In this document: piece after piece, positions 1-11,070 of the stretch
How the letters are laid out: each line of letters starts with the position of its first letter
Numbering within the stretch: the first letter of the stretch is position 1
Assembly: GCA_903813345.2 (NCBI GenBank)
Contig: CAIIXF020000006.1
Span: 32,250,710 to 32,314,709 of the forward strand
Length of the DNA: 64,000 nucleotides
Reading direction: 5' to 3'
Source of the DNA: Owenia fusiformis
Lineage: Eukaryota > Annelida > Polychaeta > Sabellida > Oweniidae
Program-made: the position numbers and the translations under genes
The notes under the pieces: model-generated
What the model was told of the DNA's origin: nothing
The model's input: only the letters and a program-made list of their open reading frames with translations
Database searches by the model: none

Positions 1-240
1 CGTACATCAAAAAATCGGGTGCCGGAAAAAATCCTGGACCCGATTATCGCCTCCCTTTTTAAAAGATGTCGTGGTGATCGAGCGTCCATAATTTCTTGAA
101 GAAAAATATGGATCCGATTATCGCCTCCCTTTATTAAAAGATGTTGTGGTAGTCGAGCGTCCATAATTTCTTGAACAAAAATATGGATCCGATTATCGCC
201 TCCCTTTGTTAAAAGATGTCGTGGTAATCGAGCGTTCAGA
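1..240. repeat. Tandem repeat, unit about 74 bp, three copies, at the arm end
   Basis: The motif 'CCGATTATCGCCTCCCTTT' recurs at about 41, 114 and 188, each time followed by an AAAAGATG-TGTGGT stretch and 'CGAGCGT'. Inverted copies lie at 19660-19860, marking the outer part of the giant palindrome. Confidence 0.8.
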
Positions 241-1406
241 TATTTCTTGGCCAAAGATAGGCTATGTACCTGATTGATTTTGAAAGAATTTCTGGCCAGG
301 GGGGAACCAAATTGGGGGCGATGATAAATAGGGTGAGGTATAGTCCTGTGTTATCCTCCCCTCTGGTTTGTTTAGTAACAGTGTTCATATTGGCGGTTAT
401 TTGGTAGATCTTTCGTTGGTATTTTATTTCCCAAAGACAATTGCACGTTGTGGGGGGGGGGGGGGCAGTTGCACCAAAATTTGGGTAAAATTGGACAAAA
501 AAATGAACAAATAATGAAAGGCCCACCTGTTTTAGTGTCCAAAAAATATTTTGTGATCATGATTGATGATAATGATTGATGATGCCACTTTGAAATAGCC
601 GCCAGTAAATCCATCCAATCAGGACTCCTGTAACAAATTACGCGTTGGCAAAGTGTCAAACAATCAAATTAAGGCTTACTTATTCCGGATGGCGGATATA
701 AAATTAATCTGTTATCGTACGGTTTTTGGGAGTGGTGACTTAGACAATGTCCTGAGACATCACTTGTTGTAAATATGCATATGTCATGCAATCTGTATTA
801 ATTGTGAGAGGTCTCGTTCGAGGGGCCTGGGAGACAAGGTCTAGTAGCTAAGCTTCCCCTAACCACTGTCAGTACTCATGTGACGGGTCGTGTATATTTG
901 GTAGATCCTAGGGTAATGACATTGGTGTGTTATTCCCTATCTTCATTCACGTAGAGAGAGGCCGGACATCCCGATCCCTGTAGCGGATCTTCTCCCTTAT
1001 ATGTTGCAATTGGTCATTATAAGGGCCCAAGATATTTCGAACTCGTGGGGGTATCCCATGATTGTTCTTCCTCAGCGGCCGAAAGAATGTTGTATGTGAT
1101 TTGATTCTGAATGATAATGCTGTTTTATTTCTATCATTCAGTTGTATTTTAATAAGTTTCCCGTGTACGTTTTTGGCGAGAGGGGGGTGGTTGTTTATGC
1201 GTATTGGTTTATTGCATAAAGGTGTGGTCAGTTTATTGATAAATTTTGGTTTGGTTTGGTTTGTGGTTAGGCCATATGGTCGTGTATGTTATATGTTGAT
1301 ATTGTGTGTATTTAAAGGGTTGTTGGCCTGTTCGTGTTCGGTTGTATCTTGTGGCATTTTGTGGTGTTTTCAATTTGTTGAGTTGGTGTGCGTTTGGCGG
1401 TGACTG

Positions 1407-1648
1407 CAGGCCTGTCAACTTGGGAACACCTAACATGAGTGACTTGGAAATGTTGAACACCTCCCCTCAAAATGTGGACACCTGATCCAAATTTTGAACA
1501 CCTTGGTTTAAATTTTATTACATCTTGCCAAATTTTGAACACCTCAAATTTTTGACATTTTCTGTCACGCAAAAATAACTGGCGTGACTTCAAATTCTTC
1601 AGCAAATGCGTGACAAATACGCAAATTGCGGGACAGTTGACAGGCCTG
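1407..1648. mobile_element. Short TIR element (MITE), 242 bp
   Basis: Ends are CAGGCCTGTCAAC and its inverse, flanked by TGACTG direct repeats at 1401-1406 and 1649-1654. The corresponding right-arm site near 18100 has one uninterrupted TGACTG, so this is an occupied/empty pair. The 6-bp duplication does not fix the superfamily; the TIR start resembles hAT-like MITEs. The interior has several GCGTGAC motifs. Confidence 0.85.
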
Positions 1649-2117
1649 TGACTGTGGTAGGTTAAGGGTGGGTGAATAGCTTTTTGGTTGTTCAGGTGGT
1701 TTGTTTAGTGTTTCAGCTTTCTGTTGGTATATGTGATATGTTGCTAGTATATCTTGTTGTTGAGATATTAACTCAAATGTACCGTTTAGTGGTCCGTATT
1801 TCAAATATTTCGATTTTCTTGTATTTTGTTTTAATTGAACGCGTATGCGTATTGGTTAATTGTATTGGGGTATGGTAAATTCAGTGTTGGAATTTGGTTT
1901 GGTTGTTTTGTTCATTGTTTGCGCTTCATTTTTTTATAAATTTATTTATAAATTTATTTCAATGGCTGTGCCATACTGGCATTACTAGCCATGTCTTTAT
2001 ATATATTGAAATGACATATGATATAAATAATATAAATAGATCAAAGATACAAAATAAAAACACTTCATGTGTATGTGTGTGACTAAAAAGGGGCTGTTCA
2101 ATAGGCCGTATAGTATT

Positions 2118-2829
2118 CTATCTTTGATTACTAATGGTTTCAAGGTGAGATGCGAATAGTTTTATCAATTCTATGTTTTTTGCTTTGCTCAACATGTCGC
2201 AACCATAGAGCAGGGTATGTATTTTTTCAAGTTGGGGCATAACTTTAAAATTAATTTCTGGAAAATTATGCTGGACTTCACCGAACAAAGTTTTCATGGT
2301 TGGCTTTGTAAGATTACATCTGAAGAAAAAATGTCTCAACGTTTCAGATTCAACGCCACATAAACAAACAGGCGAATCCAGTAGTAAAGTTGTGAGCATG
2401 AAACTGGGAGCGAAGGAATAAATCACATCTGATTCTGTTTAATGGTATCTCTTGGCTCCTTTTAATTTCCATATCTATGGTTGTAATCAATGAGTTGCTA
2501 TGCGTCAATTTAAAAAGCCTTTTAAAGGAGGTCAATGATTGAGAATTTCAAGTGTCTGCATTAAGACCATTCCATTCTGTTATGCATCTGAAAACACACG
2601 ATCGTGACAATAAGCTGCCCCTCTTCCTTGGAAGTTGGTACTTTCTAATGTGCCTTAGATTTACATTGATGTTACGATGTTCATATTTCTCAAAAATTTC
2701 GTTAACATAGGAGACGGACAGGGAGTTAGATACTTTATTCATAAGGTACATTCTGTGATGATATCTTTGTGTTTCAAGTGGTAACCAGTTTAATGCATTT
2801 AAGACCTTTGTCATGCTTGAACCATACAT
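2118..2829 (-). pseudogene. LINE ORF2 C-terminal region (broken)
   Basis: This continues the same LINE beyond the Gypsy insertion. The 2548-2829 part has 'LNALNWLPLETQRYHHR', the block that usually follows the RT thumb in Jockey/CR1-type ORF2. The 2118-2426 part has 'CLCGVESETLRHFFFRC', a Cys/His motif seen near LINE C-termini. The two lie in different frames, so at least one frameshift separates them. Bases 1931-2117 are 3' UTR and tail. Confidence 0.7.
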
Positions 2830-2834
2830 AGCCC

Positions 2835-2998
2835 TGTCATGTGATACAAACATGAGCCTTTAATTTAGTTTCATAAGTCACCGATAGGTGTCTCTAGTTG
2901 TATTGTACTTGATGACGTCACGAATAGCTTCTCAATAAAGTTGTACTTTCTCTAAGTCAATTGCTCCTGTTTTATCTATCATTACTGATCAACGGACA
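2835..2998 (+). repeat. 5' LTR of the Gypsy element
   Basis: 164 bp, TGTCATGTGA...GGACA. It contains AATAAA in 'TCTCAATAAAGTTG', a plausible polyadenylation signal, and a TGACGTCA site. It matches the 3' LTR base for base as far as I can read. Confidence 0.95.
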
Positions 2999-3016
2999 TG
3001 GTGGCAGTGGAAACGT
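2999..3016 (+). promoter_or_regulatory. Probable primer-binding site
   Basis: TGGTGGCAGTGG directly abuts the 5' LTR, the expected position for tRNA priming of minus-strand synthesis. The TGG start is right for pairing with a CCA tRNA end. I do not assign the tRNA. Confidence 0.6.
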
Positions 3017-3480
3017 TATTAACATGTTGTATTGGAAGCGCCAAAGATCATTTTGACACTAAAATCGACAAGATTGATGACTGTTTTGATAGAGAAATCC
3101 GGGTGCAGATGTTGAGACTGAAAGAATAAAATTGCTGAATTTTGTCTTTCACGTGAAGACAGAAGATCTCTATTGCGCATGTGCAAGACATTGTGACTGT
3201 AAACATCCGGTCAAAAAGGAAAATTTTCACGGAGACTTAAAATATCCTGTGTGGAACATATATCCTGTGTGGAACAAATATCCTGTGTGGAAATTTCGTG
3301 GAAATATTGTGTAACTATTTTGATAAGCTATTGAGTCATTACAAACTGTGTGAGTACCGTTTGAATACATTTGATAATTGATATCTTATGTACATTTACT
3401 GTGTGACTTCATCCTGTGTGGATATTATACGTACATAAATGACAATTACTGTGTGATTACATCCTGTGTGGATATATATA

Positions 3481-3630
3481 GGGGTTATGCACTGGGAGGT
3501 TTTGGATACAGGGAATATCCCGAGGGATATACAATATATCTTCCCGAGGGACCGAAGGGACCGAGGGAAGATGTATTGTATATCCCAAGGGATATTCCAT
3601 GTATCCAAACCGACCGTGCATAACTGGTGT
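3481..3630 (+). repeat. Long hairpin in the Gypsy 5' leader
   Basis: 'GGTTATGCAC' at the left pairs with 'GTGCATAACT' at the right. Between them 'GGATATACAATATATCTTCC' is mirrored by a near-inverse. Arms are about 65 bases around a GAGGGACCGAAGGGACCG loop. It could be a structured RNA leader element or a small foldback insertion. Nearby are several copies of ATCCTGTGTGGA (3240-3470) and a second partial hairpin at about 3680-3790. Confidence 0.7.
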
Positions 3631-3869
3631 ATCTCATACTTTTTTTAATTTTTTTAAACTTATTTAAACTTTTGAAAAATTCCCGGGAACGGGATGGATA
3701 TATTATATCTGCCCGCATTTGGCCTGGAGCGGGACATATACAATATATCCTGCCCGCTCCTCAGATATGATATATATTCCCGAGTGATATCTACCCCAAA
3801 CCCACTTAAGTATGAGATACTATCTGATATCTGATAATTGCTGTGTGAACTATATTGTATACATAGACT

Positions 3870-5099
3870 ATGGCTAAATTTCATCCTCCAGATAAGTTTG
3901 CGTTTGATAAGCCAAACAATTGGCCTGAATGGAAAACACAATTCCTGAGATTTAGAATAGCGACAAAGCTACATAAAGAGGATAATGACGTACAAGTGTC
4001 GGCACTGATATATGCTATGGGTTCAGATGCGGAAAATATCTACAAGACTTTACAATTTACTGATGTTGGTCCCCAGGAGGAAGGCCAGCCTGTGCCAGAC
4101 CCTCGATCGTTTGAGCGGGTTATAGAAGCATATGATACTTACTTCATTCCGAAAATAAACCTGTTCAGTGAAGAGATCAAATTCGATAGTTGATCTCAAC
4201 ATGAAGGAGAGTCGGCAGAATCTTTCATTCGTGATCTATACCATTTAAGTGAAAGATGTGATTTCGATAATCGTGATAGGCGCATAAAGATTCGATTGGT
4301 GAATGGTATGCTGGACAAGAAGCTGTCTATGGAGTTACAGTTAAAAACATTATCATTAGAACAATGTATTCAGAAAATACGTCAACATGAGTTGGTGAAA
4401 AACCAAATGTCATCAGAATCAGAGTTGGATTCAGTGAAATTCAAACATAGGCCTAAGCCTAAACATCCCAAAGGGAAATCTGCTAAGAGTGATAAATGTA
4501 GCAGATGTGGAAATGATTATCATCAAGGAGGGATAACAACTTGTCCTGCTATGGGGCGCAAATGTTTTAAGTGCCAGGGCAGAGATCATTTCGCAACGTG
4601 CTGTAGAACTACGACAAAACAAAACAGTGGTGAACAAAAACCTACACGAAACAACAAGAACAAGAAAGTACTAACAGAGGTTGTGGTAGAACCTGATACT
4701 GTTGTATATCCTGTGGACTATTGTATTGATAATGTTGATTTGAGTGATAAGGTTGACATTGAGCCTCCGTGGCGAGTTTTATTACCACTTGAAAAGAATT
4801 ATGTAAATTTCAAAATAGATACTGGGGCTGATGTTTCTGTTATAGGTGTAGACCAATATAAGCAACTTAAAAACCCACCCAGTCTACGTCCAGTAACAAA
4901 CATGTTATCGAGTCCAGGTGGTAAATTACATGCAAAAGGTCAGTTTGTGGCAAAGCTTACAGATCGTAAAAACATGTATATACGTGTGTATGTTGTTGAT
5001 GAAAAATGTGATAATCTGCTTAGCAGAAATGCAGCACACAAACTGGGCTTGGTGGAAAGGGTTGATGTTGATAAGTTTCAATTGAAAAGCCTAGTGTAA
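3870..5099 (+). pseudogene. Gypsy gag-protease, one in-frame stop
   Basis: The frame opens at ATG 3870 and would run to 5099 but for a TGA at 4191-4193, likely a CGA-to-TGA change because the frame continues unshifted on both sides. Residues from about 200 hold two zinc-knuckle-like Cys/His clusters ('CSRCGNDYHQ', 'CFKCQGRDHFATC'), the nucleic-acid-binding part of Gag. The aspartic protease follows with 'DTGADVSVIG' at about 4818-4847. The end overlaps no pol start: RT begins in a different frame 12 bases downstream, suggesting frameshift or separate expression in the intact family. Family: Ty3/Gypsy; a Mag-like clade is only a guess. Confidence 0.9.
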
Positions 5100-5110
5100 A
5101 AATTCCTGTA

Positions 5111-6435
5111 GTGGAAAATGTGAGTTCTAATTTTGAACAAATTCAAAAACTAAACTTACCTGTAGATGAAAAGGTTGCACAAGAATTATTTGGTAGTGAC
5201 GGTTTGTATAAAGGTGAACCTGTAGACATAAAGTTGGTTGAAAATGCAGTACCTTACGCTGTTGCTACTCCCCACAGGGTGCAATACCCTTTGTTAAATG
5301 GTGTGAAGGAGGAGCTTGAGCGTTTGGAGACTGAAGGTAAAATACGTAAGGTCACTGAACCTACAGACTGGTGTGCTCCAATGGTACCTGTTAAACGTAA
5401 ATCTGGTAAACGTCTTAGACTGTGTGGAGACTTCCGGAAACTAAATAAACAGATAAAACGTGAACGTTACATGATGCCAACAACAGACTCGGTTTTGAAT
5501 AAATTGTCTGATTGTGTGGTGTTTTCAACACTAGATGCTAGTGGATGCTTTCATCAGTTCAAACTTACAGAAAATAGTCAATTGATGACAACTTTTATGA
5601 CACCTTTTGGAAGGTATTGCTTTACAAGATTGCCTTATGGGGTATCTCTTGCACCAGAAATTTGTCAAAGAGAAATGTCTGAACTGATCAAAGACATACC
5701 ACAGTGCGATGTGTTTATGGATGACATTATAATTGGAGGGAAAAACAAAGCGGATCACGATAAGATAGCCGCGAGAGTTTTAAATGCAATACACGGGGCC
5801 GGTTTAAAGCTCAATATTGAGAAATGTGTTTTTGAAAAACCGGAAGTTGAGTTCATAGGACAAATTGTCGGAAAGGATGGTGTCAAAACAAATCCTAGCC
5901 GTGTAAAAGCAATATTAGAAATGGAACCTCCTACTAATGTGAGTGAACTGAGAACCTTTATTGGGGGTGTAACTTATCTTGGTAGGTTTGTGAAAAATCT
6001 TGCAACCATTCTAGGTCCACTTTTTGAATTACTCAAGAATGATGTAGAGTGGAGATGGGACCAAGCTCAGATAAGATCCTTCAATGATATAAAGAAAGCT
6101 GTATCTCAAACTCCAGTATTACAGATTTATGACGTGAAGTTGCCTACTCTAGTTAGTGCGGATGCATCATCGTTCGGTATTGGCGGTGCTATTATGCAGC
6201 TTCATGATAGTGAGTGGAAGCCAGTTGCATTCGTGTCGCGTACTTTAACAGATGCGGAGAAACGATACGCGCAAATAGAAAAGGAGTGTCTAGCAGCAGT
6301 TTGGACTTGTGAAAGACTAGACCGATATTTGATAGGTCTCAATTCGTTCAAACTTCTGTGTGATCACAAACCTTTGATACCATTATTCAATGAAAAAGAC
6401 ATTGACAAAGTGCCTATTAGGTGTCAACGGTTATT
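5111..6435 (+). pseudogene. Gypsy pol: reverse transcriptase and RNase H (interrupted)
   Basis: RT reads cleanly: 'LRLCGDFRKLNKQI', the first catalytic block 'FSTLDASGCFHQ', 'LPYGVSLAPE' and 'CDVFMDDII', an FMDD version of the YxDD active site. RNase H follows with 'LVSADASSFGIGGAIMQ' and 'YAQIEKECLAAVW', keeping its Asp and Glu residues, and 'LLCDHKPL'. The frame ends artificially at 6466 because element 6436-7306 inserts after 'RCQRLL'. Its continuation lies at 7310. The RT part has no visible lesion. Confidence 0.92.
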
Positions 6436-7306
6436 GGAGAGGTTAAAGGCAGAATCAGATCTATAGGGGGTGACAAAATTACAAGCAATGTGCATAATTG
6501 ACCTACCATTCTATTGCTTACAATATCAAATACAATATCTCCCAAAAGATTCACAATATGTTATAAATTGGTAAAGTTATTAATGATTCAAAGTGCAAAA
6601 ATGATTTCAATTCTCCCAAATAATAAGAATGGTAACCATTCTTATAGAAAAATAATACATTATTGTAAAAATCTTTCGTTTTCCTTGAATAAAGTATGCA
6701 CTTTTGTGATTTTTAGAAAATAGACATGACAAGGAATGACATGAGCCAAAAATATTCTAAAATTGAAACAATTTTTTGTTTAGCCTACTCGCTATCTCTG
6801 ATTCTCTCTTTAAGCTTTGCATATATAATCGAAACTGAACCTGTACGTATCACTCGACCATATACAAATTCATGTAGCCTTCTCATATAAATAGCCGTTC
6901 AAATCCAGTGTTTGTTTAGACTACACCATAGCGTGTAATGACTCTATAGTATGTCATTGGTTTTATAGCTGGTTTTCTAATACATATTTTAAACAAGCTC
7001 GTTTCGTAAGATTTTTGGCGCTAAATCATGCATGACATACATCATCGTGTTCAGCAAGAATTCAACTGTGCATCGAAATCAAAATTGACAGCATAGTGTT
7101 CAAAAGACACGAGTAAAATGGTTCCCGTTGACCCAACGTCAAATATTCAAATCTCCCGTTCTAAACCCGAAACTCTGAAGCTGAAAGAGTATCTGAAGTA
7201 GACTAAGCGCGCATAAAACTACGAGCGCTCGATACATTCCTTTGTTAATTTTTGAACTTTGCGTTCACGGTTACGTTGTGAAAAACATCGTTAGCTTAAC
7301 CTCTCC
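6436..7306. mobile_element. TIR element A, copy 1 (inside Gypsy RNase H)
   Basis: Ends GGAGAGGTTAA and TTAACCTCTCC, flanked by ATT duplications (6433-6435, 7307-7309). The Gypsy reading frame is contiguous across the site if the insert is ignored. A second copy at 11071-11579 is inverted and lacks the inner insertion. Without the inner element the two copies are about 505 and 509 bp. No transposase is visible, so it is non-autonomous; a 3-bp duplication is compatible with several superfamilies. Confidence 0.9.
6447..6808. mobile_element. Element B, TTAA-flanked, nested in element A
   Basis: TTAA at 6443-6446 and 6809-6812 flank a 362-bp segment with imperfect inverted ends (AGGCAGAATCAGA against AGAGAGAATCAGA). 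The copy of A at 11071-11579 shows the empty site (single TTAA). TTAA targeting is the piggyBac hallmark, but these ends lack the usual CCC start, so the class is tentative. Confidence 0.8.
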
Positions 7307-7309
7307 ATT

Positions 7310-8231
7310 ACTGAGATTTATACAGTTTAACGCAGTAGCTGAACACAGAGCAGGTAAGGACTTAGTTCTAGCAGATCTTTTGTTGCGGAAACCTCTCGCC
7401 TGTGTTAACAACAATGAGTTGAATGAGATAGATAACATAGAATCACATGTTAGCTCAGTGATGTCCGAAATACCAGTTACTTCTAATAACAGATTAGACA
7501 AAATCAGAGAAGCTTTAGCTCAAGATGAAGAAATGACCACAGTTATTGAGTATACACTTGAAGGGTGGCCTAAAAACTATGGTAAAATTCCTGATAACAT
7601 TTCTCGGTATTTGCAAGCGCGGGCTAATTTATCTGTCGTGAACGGATTACTTTTATATGACGATAGAATCGTTATTCCCAAGGCTATGTACCGTGAAATT
7701 TTGGAAAAACTTCATGTGGGTCATTTTGGTGTGGCTAAATGCCGGGAGCGAGCTCAGTCAACTGTGTGGTGGCCAGGTATTAGTAACATGATCAAACAAA
7801 TGGTTCAAAATTGTGAACATTGTCAAATACATAAACCAACTCAGACTAAGGAACCATTAATTCCTACACAGTTGCCTGACAGGCCATGGCAAAGGTTAGC
7901 AGCAGATATGTGTCAATATGCTGCAAAACAATATTTGGTTGTAGTAGACTATTATTCCAGATTCATGGAGATATTGAATGTACCAGGTAGTGTAACTGCA
8001 AGCAAAATTATGGGAAAATTGAAATTAATTTTTGCGAGATTCGGGATTTGTGAAACGCTGGTTACGGATGGGGGTCCACAGTTCACTTCACTAGAATTCA
8101 AGCAATTTGCAAAACAATTTGGATTCAATCACGTACTAGTCCTCATTTCGCGCAAGCCAATGGTATGTCAGAAAGGGCCAAGCAAGCCGCGAAGCGTATT
8201 CTTAGAACAGAAGATCCAGCACAGTCTTTGA
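7310..8231 (+). pseudogene. Gypsy pol: end of RNase H/tether and integrase (frameshifted)
   Basis: This resumes with 'LLRFIQFNAVAEHRAGKDL', the end of the RNase H/connection region. The integrase zinc-binding HHCC region is 'LHVGHFGVAKC' to 'NCEHCQIHK'. The catalytic core has 'AADMCQY' (first Asp) and 'LVTDGGPQFTS' (second Asp). The frame is lost near 8140, just before the block carrying the catalytic Glu, which reads in another frame from about 8145. Confidence 0.9.
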
Positions 8232-8848
8232 TGTCTCACCATGCTACACCAACAGTACCTACTGGTGTAAGTCCAGCAGAATTGCTTTTGGGACGTCAAA
8301 TTGATACTAATATTCCTGTGTTACCCAGTAAATTATCTCCCAAAATCATAGATCATGATAAAGTGAAACATTGTGATGTAAGGGCAAAAGCTAAATATGT
8401 GAAATACTTCAATAGAGGTGCAAAGCCACTTAGTAACTTACAACCAGGGGATAGTGTAAGAATTAAGCTTGACAAAGATAAACTCTGGAGTGAACCGGGT
8501 AAAGTGATTAGTCAAGGGAAAACACCACGTTCTTACATTATAGAACAAAATGGGTCAATATATAGGCGTAATAGAAAACATTTGTCTAAAACAAACTGGG
8601 AACCTTTACCTCCAGATCCAGTTGTTAGTGATCCAATTTCAAGTTCAGGGTGTTCAAATCCTATTGATACTAAGCCACATTATGAAAATGTGCCATTCAT
8701 TCCAAGGGAACCTCAGCATGAAAACTCAGGTGCTACTAATCTAGTATCTCAATTCCTGTATCTGTATCAAAGCCTGTTTGTAATGTTCCAACTACAAGGG
8801 TTATACAAACTAGATCCAGAAGTGGACTTGCCATTAATAAGCCAGTAA
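8145..8848 (+). pseudogene. Gypsy integrase C-terminal part after frameshift
   Basis: In this frame the sequence starts with 'PHFAQANGMSERAKQA', including the Glu of the integrase D,D,E triad, then 'GVSPAELLLGRQ', the usual Gypsy integrase end block, and a basic C-terminal domain around 'QPGDSVRIKLDKDKLW'. The frame ends at 8848. A one-base change near 8140 separates it from the upstream half. Confidence 0.88.
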
Positions 8849-9006
8849 GGTATAAAGACACTTGAGTGACATTTGTTTCATGATTAGGACTGAGTTATAT
8901 TTTGTATTACATGTATATAAGCATAATGTGTTAAAGAGACAGTTTCAGTTTATTGCTTAAACATTACATGTTAAAGGGACAGTCCTAGTATGGTATAGTA
9001 AAAGAC

Positions 9007-9018
9007 TTAAGGGGAAGA
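9007..9018 (+). promoter_or_regulatory. Polypurine tract of the Gypsy element
   Basis: TTAAGGGGAAGA lies immediately upstream of the 3' LTR, where plus-strand priming is expected. Confidence 0.7.
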
Positions 9019-9182
9019 TGTCATGTGATACAAACATGAGCCTTTAATTTAGTTTCATAAGTCACCGATAGGTGTCTCTAGTTGTATTGTACTTGATGAC
9101 GTCACGAATAGCTTCTCAATAAAGTTGTACTTTCTCTAAGTCAATTGCTCCTGTTTTATCTATCATTACTGATCAACGGACA
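9019..9182 (+). repeat. 3' LTR of the Gypsy element
   Basis: 164 bp, indistinguishable by eye from the 5' LTR, followed by the target duplication AGCCC at 9183-9187. Confidence 0.95.
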
Positions 9183-9187
9183 AGCCC

Positions 9188-10800
9188 CAGAGACATGTAC
9201 TGCAGATCTGTAATATAATGAGTCCAGAAGTTGCAAACAAGTAGTACTTGCACACCCAAAGACAATATCACAGTACACGAAGTGAGGTAGTATAAAGGAT
9301 TGGAAAATATTCTGCATATGTTTACTTGGTAGCTTTAACCTCAAAGCACACATCGGACTAAGCAATTTATTGATCTTTTTTACAAGGCACTTTATGTGCT
9401 CGTCAAATTTCAAGTGTTGATCAAGTATCAAACCGAGATGTTTATGGTAACATCTATTATGAACAACATTTCCTTCAAGGTGAAAAACTTCATTGACTTG
9501 GTCTTTGGAACGACTCGAACGGAATGTCACCTGCGCACTAGGATTGACCCTTGTGGTACCCCTGCATTGATGTAGTTTTCTGCTGAAGTTTTTGACTCTT
9601 GCCCATCAATATCTACTTTTAATCATCTATTGGTGAGATATGAACTTAATAATTTAATCATGTTCTCGTTTATTCCATAACCTTTTAGTTTCTCGAGAAT
9701 ATATTTGTGAGGCATAGAATCAAAGGCAGCTGATATATCTAGAAATGTTCCTTTAATCTCTTCACCGTTTTCAATACAATTTGTTAAGTAATCTAAAATT
9801 GTTAATAGTTGAACTTGGCAGCCATGCCCCGGGATGAAACCGCTTTACAGCAAATTATTAGCCTGGGCATGTTTAAAAATAGCATTAAAGTCCCCGTCTA
9901 AAGTTTGAAAATATTTTTTTATCATTCATTTACTATTTGTCATGACTTAAAAAGTTATTCTAGAGATTTTTGAAAGAAAAAAAATTTTTGAAAAAATAGT
10001 TGTGAGCATTTCATTTCTCAAATATTCAAATTTCCCGCCATTTTTCAAAAAAAGTTGAAATTTTTTAATCATCAAATATTTCTTAATGCATTTCGAACAA
10101 GATTATCTTTTTAACACCAATGCAAAGATTGATCAAAGGACACACTATTTCAATAATAAAATGCCATATTTAATGGGCCACTTCAATGTTTTAGCATATC
10201 AAAAATATTTTGCACCATTAGTGATGTCACTAAGGTAGCAAAAACATTTTGAAAAAAATTGGAAGTTTTTTTTTCGATGTCAATCTTTTCTAAATATGCT
10301 AGACTTCAATAATATACCAATGTTGATTGTCTAACCAGGTTAAAAGGAAGAATATATTATGTTTTAGATATCATTGTACCATTGGTTTCTATGAGAACTA
10401 GAATTTTTAAATGCATTTTTCTCGGAACCATTTTCAAGCACTGATAAGTTCATTTCTCGCTTATTTATGACCCAATTTTCTTAATTTTTTGGGCAAAAAA
10501 CATGCGGGGATGAATGCTATGCATTGGTATGAGTTGTGGCTAATTAAAAGATATGTGTGACCTCTAAAAGTTAGTTTTAAATAAATTCACAAATTTTGGA
10601 ACAAAAAGTCTATCAAAAACCACTTTTTGAAATTTAAAAAAAAAGTTTCACATATCACACTTTGATAACATTGGATAAGACTACAATATAAGCCAAAGTG
10701 GTTTAAACTTTAGATGGGGACTTTAAAAATTATTCTTTCGAATACGTTTGATATGGAGCACAAGAGAGTTATGGGTCTGTAGTTAATGAAATTTGATTTT
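9188..10800 (-). pseudogene. LINE reverse transcriptase, N-terminal and central part (broken)
   Basis: Read right to left, the frame runs from 10800 to 10727, is interrupted by the insertion 9889-10722, resumes, and passes the catalytic-Asp block 'DISAAFDSM' (about 9710-9735) and 'GVPQGSIL' (about 9540-9560). The stretch that should hold the YADD motif is absent: 'QGSIL' is followed almost at once by 'VTFRSSRSK', which normally lies well past the active site. One in-frame stop occurs near 9625. The remainder to 9188 matches the thumb region. It cannot encode an active enzyme. Confidence 0.8.
9889..10722. mobile_element. TIR element C, 834 bp, TTAA-flanked, inside the LINE
   Basis: Ends are AGTCCCCGTCTAAAGTTT and its near-inverse, flanked by TTAA (9885-9888, 10723-10726). 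The host LINE frame reads continuously across the site. The interior is AT-rich with no coding potential. TTAA targeting suggests a piggyBac-type MITE. Confidence 0.85.
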
Positions 10801-11070
10801 GAACCTTTTTGCGCTTCATTGTCATGTGTGTTTTGTGTTGATATTTTGTGTGTTTGAGGAGGCATTAATTTGTTCGTGTATGGTTGTATTTTTTATTTTC
10901 CGGCATTTTGCGGTATTTTCGATTTGTTAAGTCTGTTTGAGTTTGGTGGTGACTGGGATGGGACTATGTCAGGTAAATTGTCTTTTGATGGATCAGGCGG
11001 CTTGTTTAATGTTTCAGCTTTCTGTTGGTGTGTGCATTATGTTCGAGGCATGTTTTGTTGTTTAGATACT

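Larger units (their letters stand above)
2835..9182 (+). mobile_element. Ty3/Gypsy LTR retrotransposon, complete ends, 6.35 kb
   Basis: Two 164-bp LTRs starting TG and ending CA are flanked by the 5-bp duplication AGCCC (2830-2834, 9183-9187). Domain order gag, protease, RT, RNase H, integrase is that of Ty3/Gypsy. No envelope-like frame was seen. The LTRs read as identical, indicating a recent insertion, yet the coding region has a gag stop, a nested insertion in RNase H and a frameshift in integrase, so this copy is not autonomous. It interrupts the LINE at 1931-10807. Confidence 0.95.
1931..10807 (-). mobile_element. 5'-truncated non-LTR retrotransposon (LINE), split by two insertions
   Basis: A 13-bp target duplication TTTGCGCTTCATT brackets it (1918-1930 and 10808-10820). 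The 3' end is at the left with an (ATAAATTT)-like tail; the 5' end is cut inside the reverse transcriptase. Without the Gypsy element (2835-9182) and the TIR element (9889-10722), about 1.7 kb remains. The protein style ('DISAAFDSMPHKYILEKL', 'GVPQGSIL') is that of the Jockey/CR1/L2 group; finer placement is uncertain. Confidence 0.85.

Noticed and set aside
1062-1403. 113-residue hydrophobic frame with a mirrored partner at 18374-18565
   Set aside because: G/T-rich composition gives Val/Leu/Phe/Cys-rich frames; the mirrored copy is explained by the palindrome and the frame is not preserved in other repeat units.
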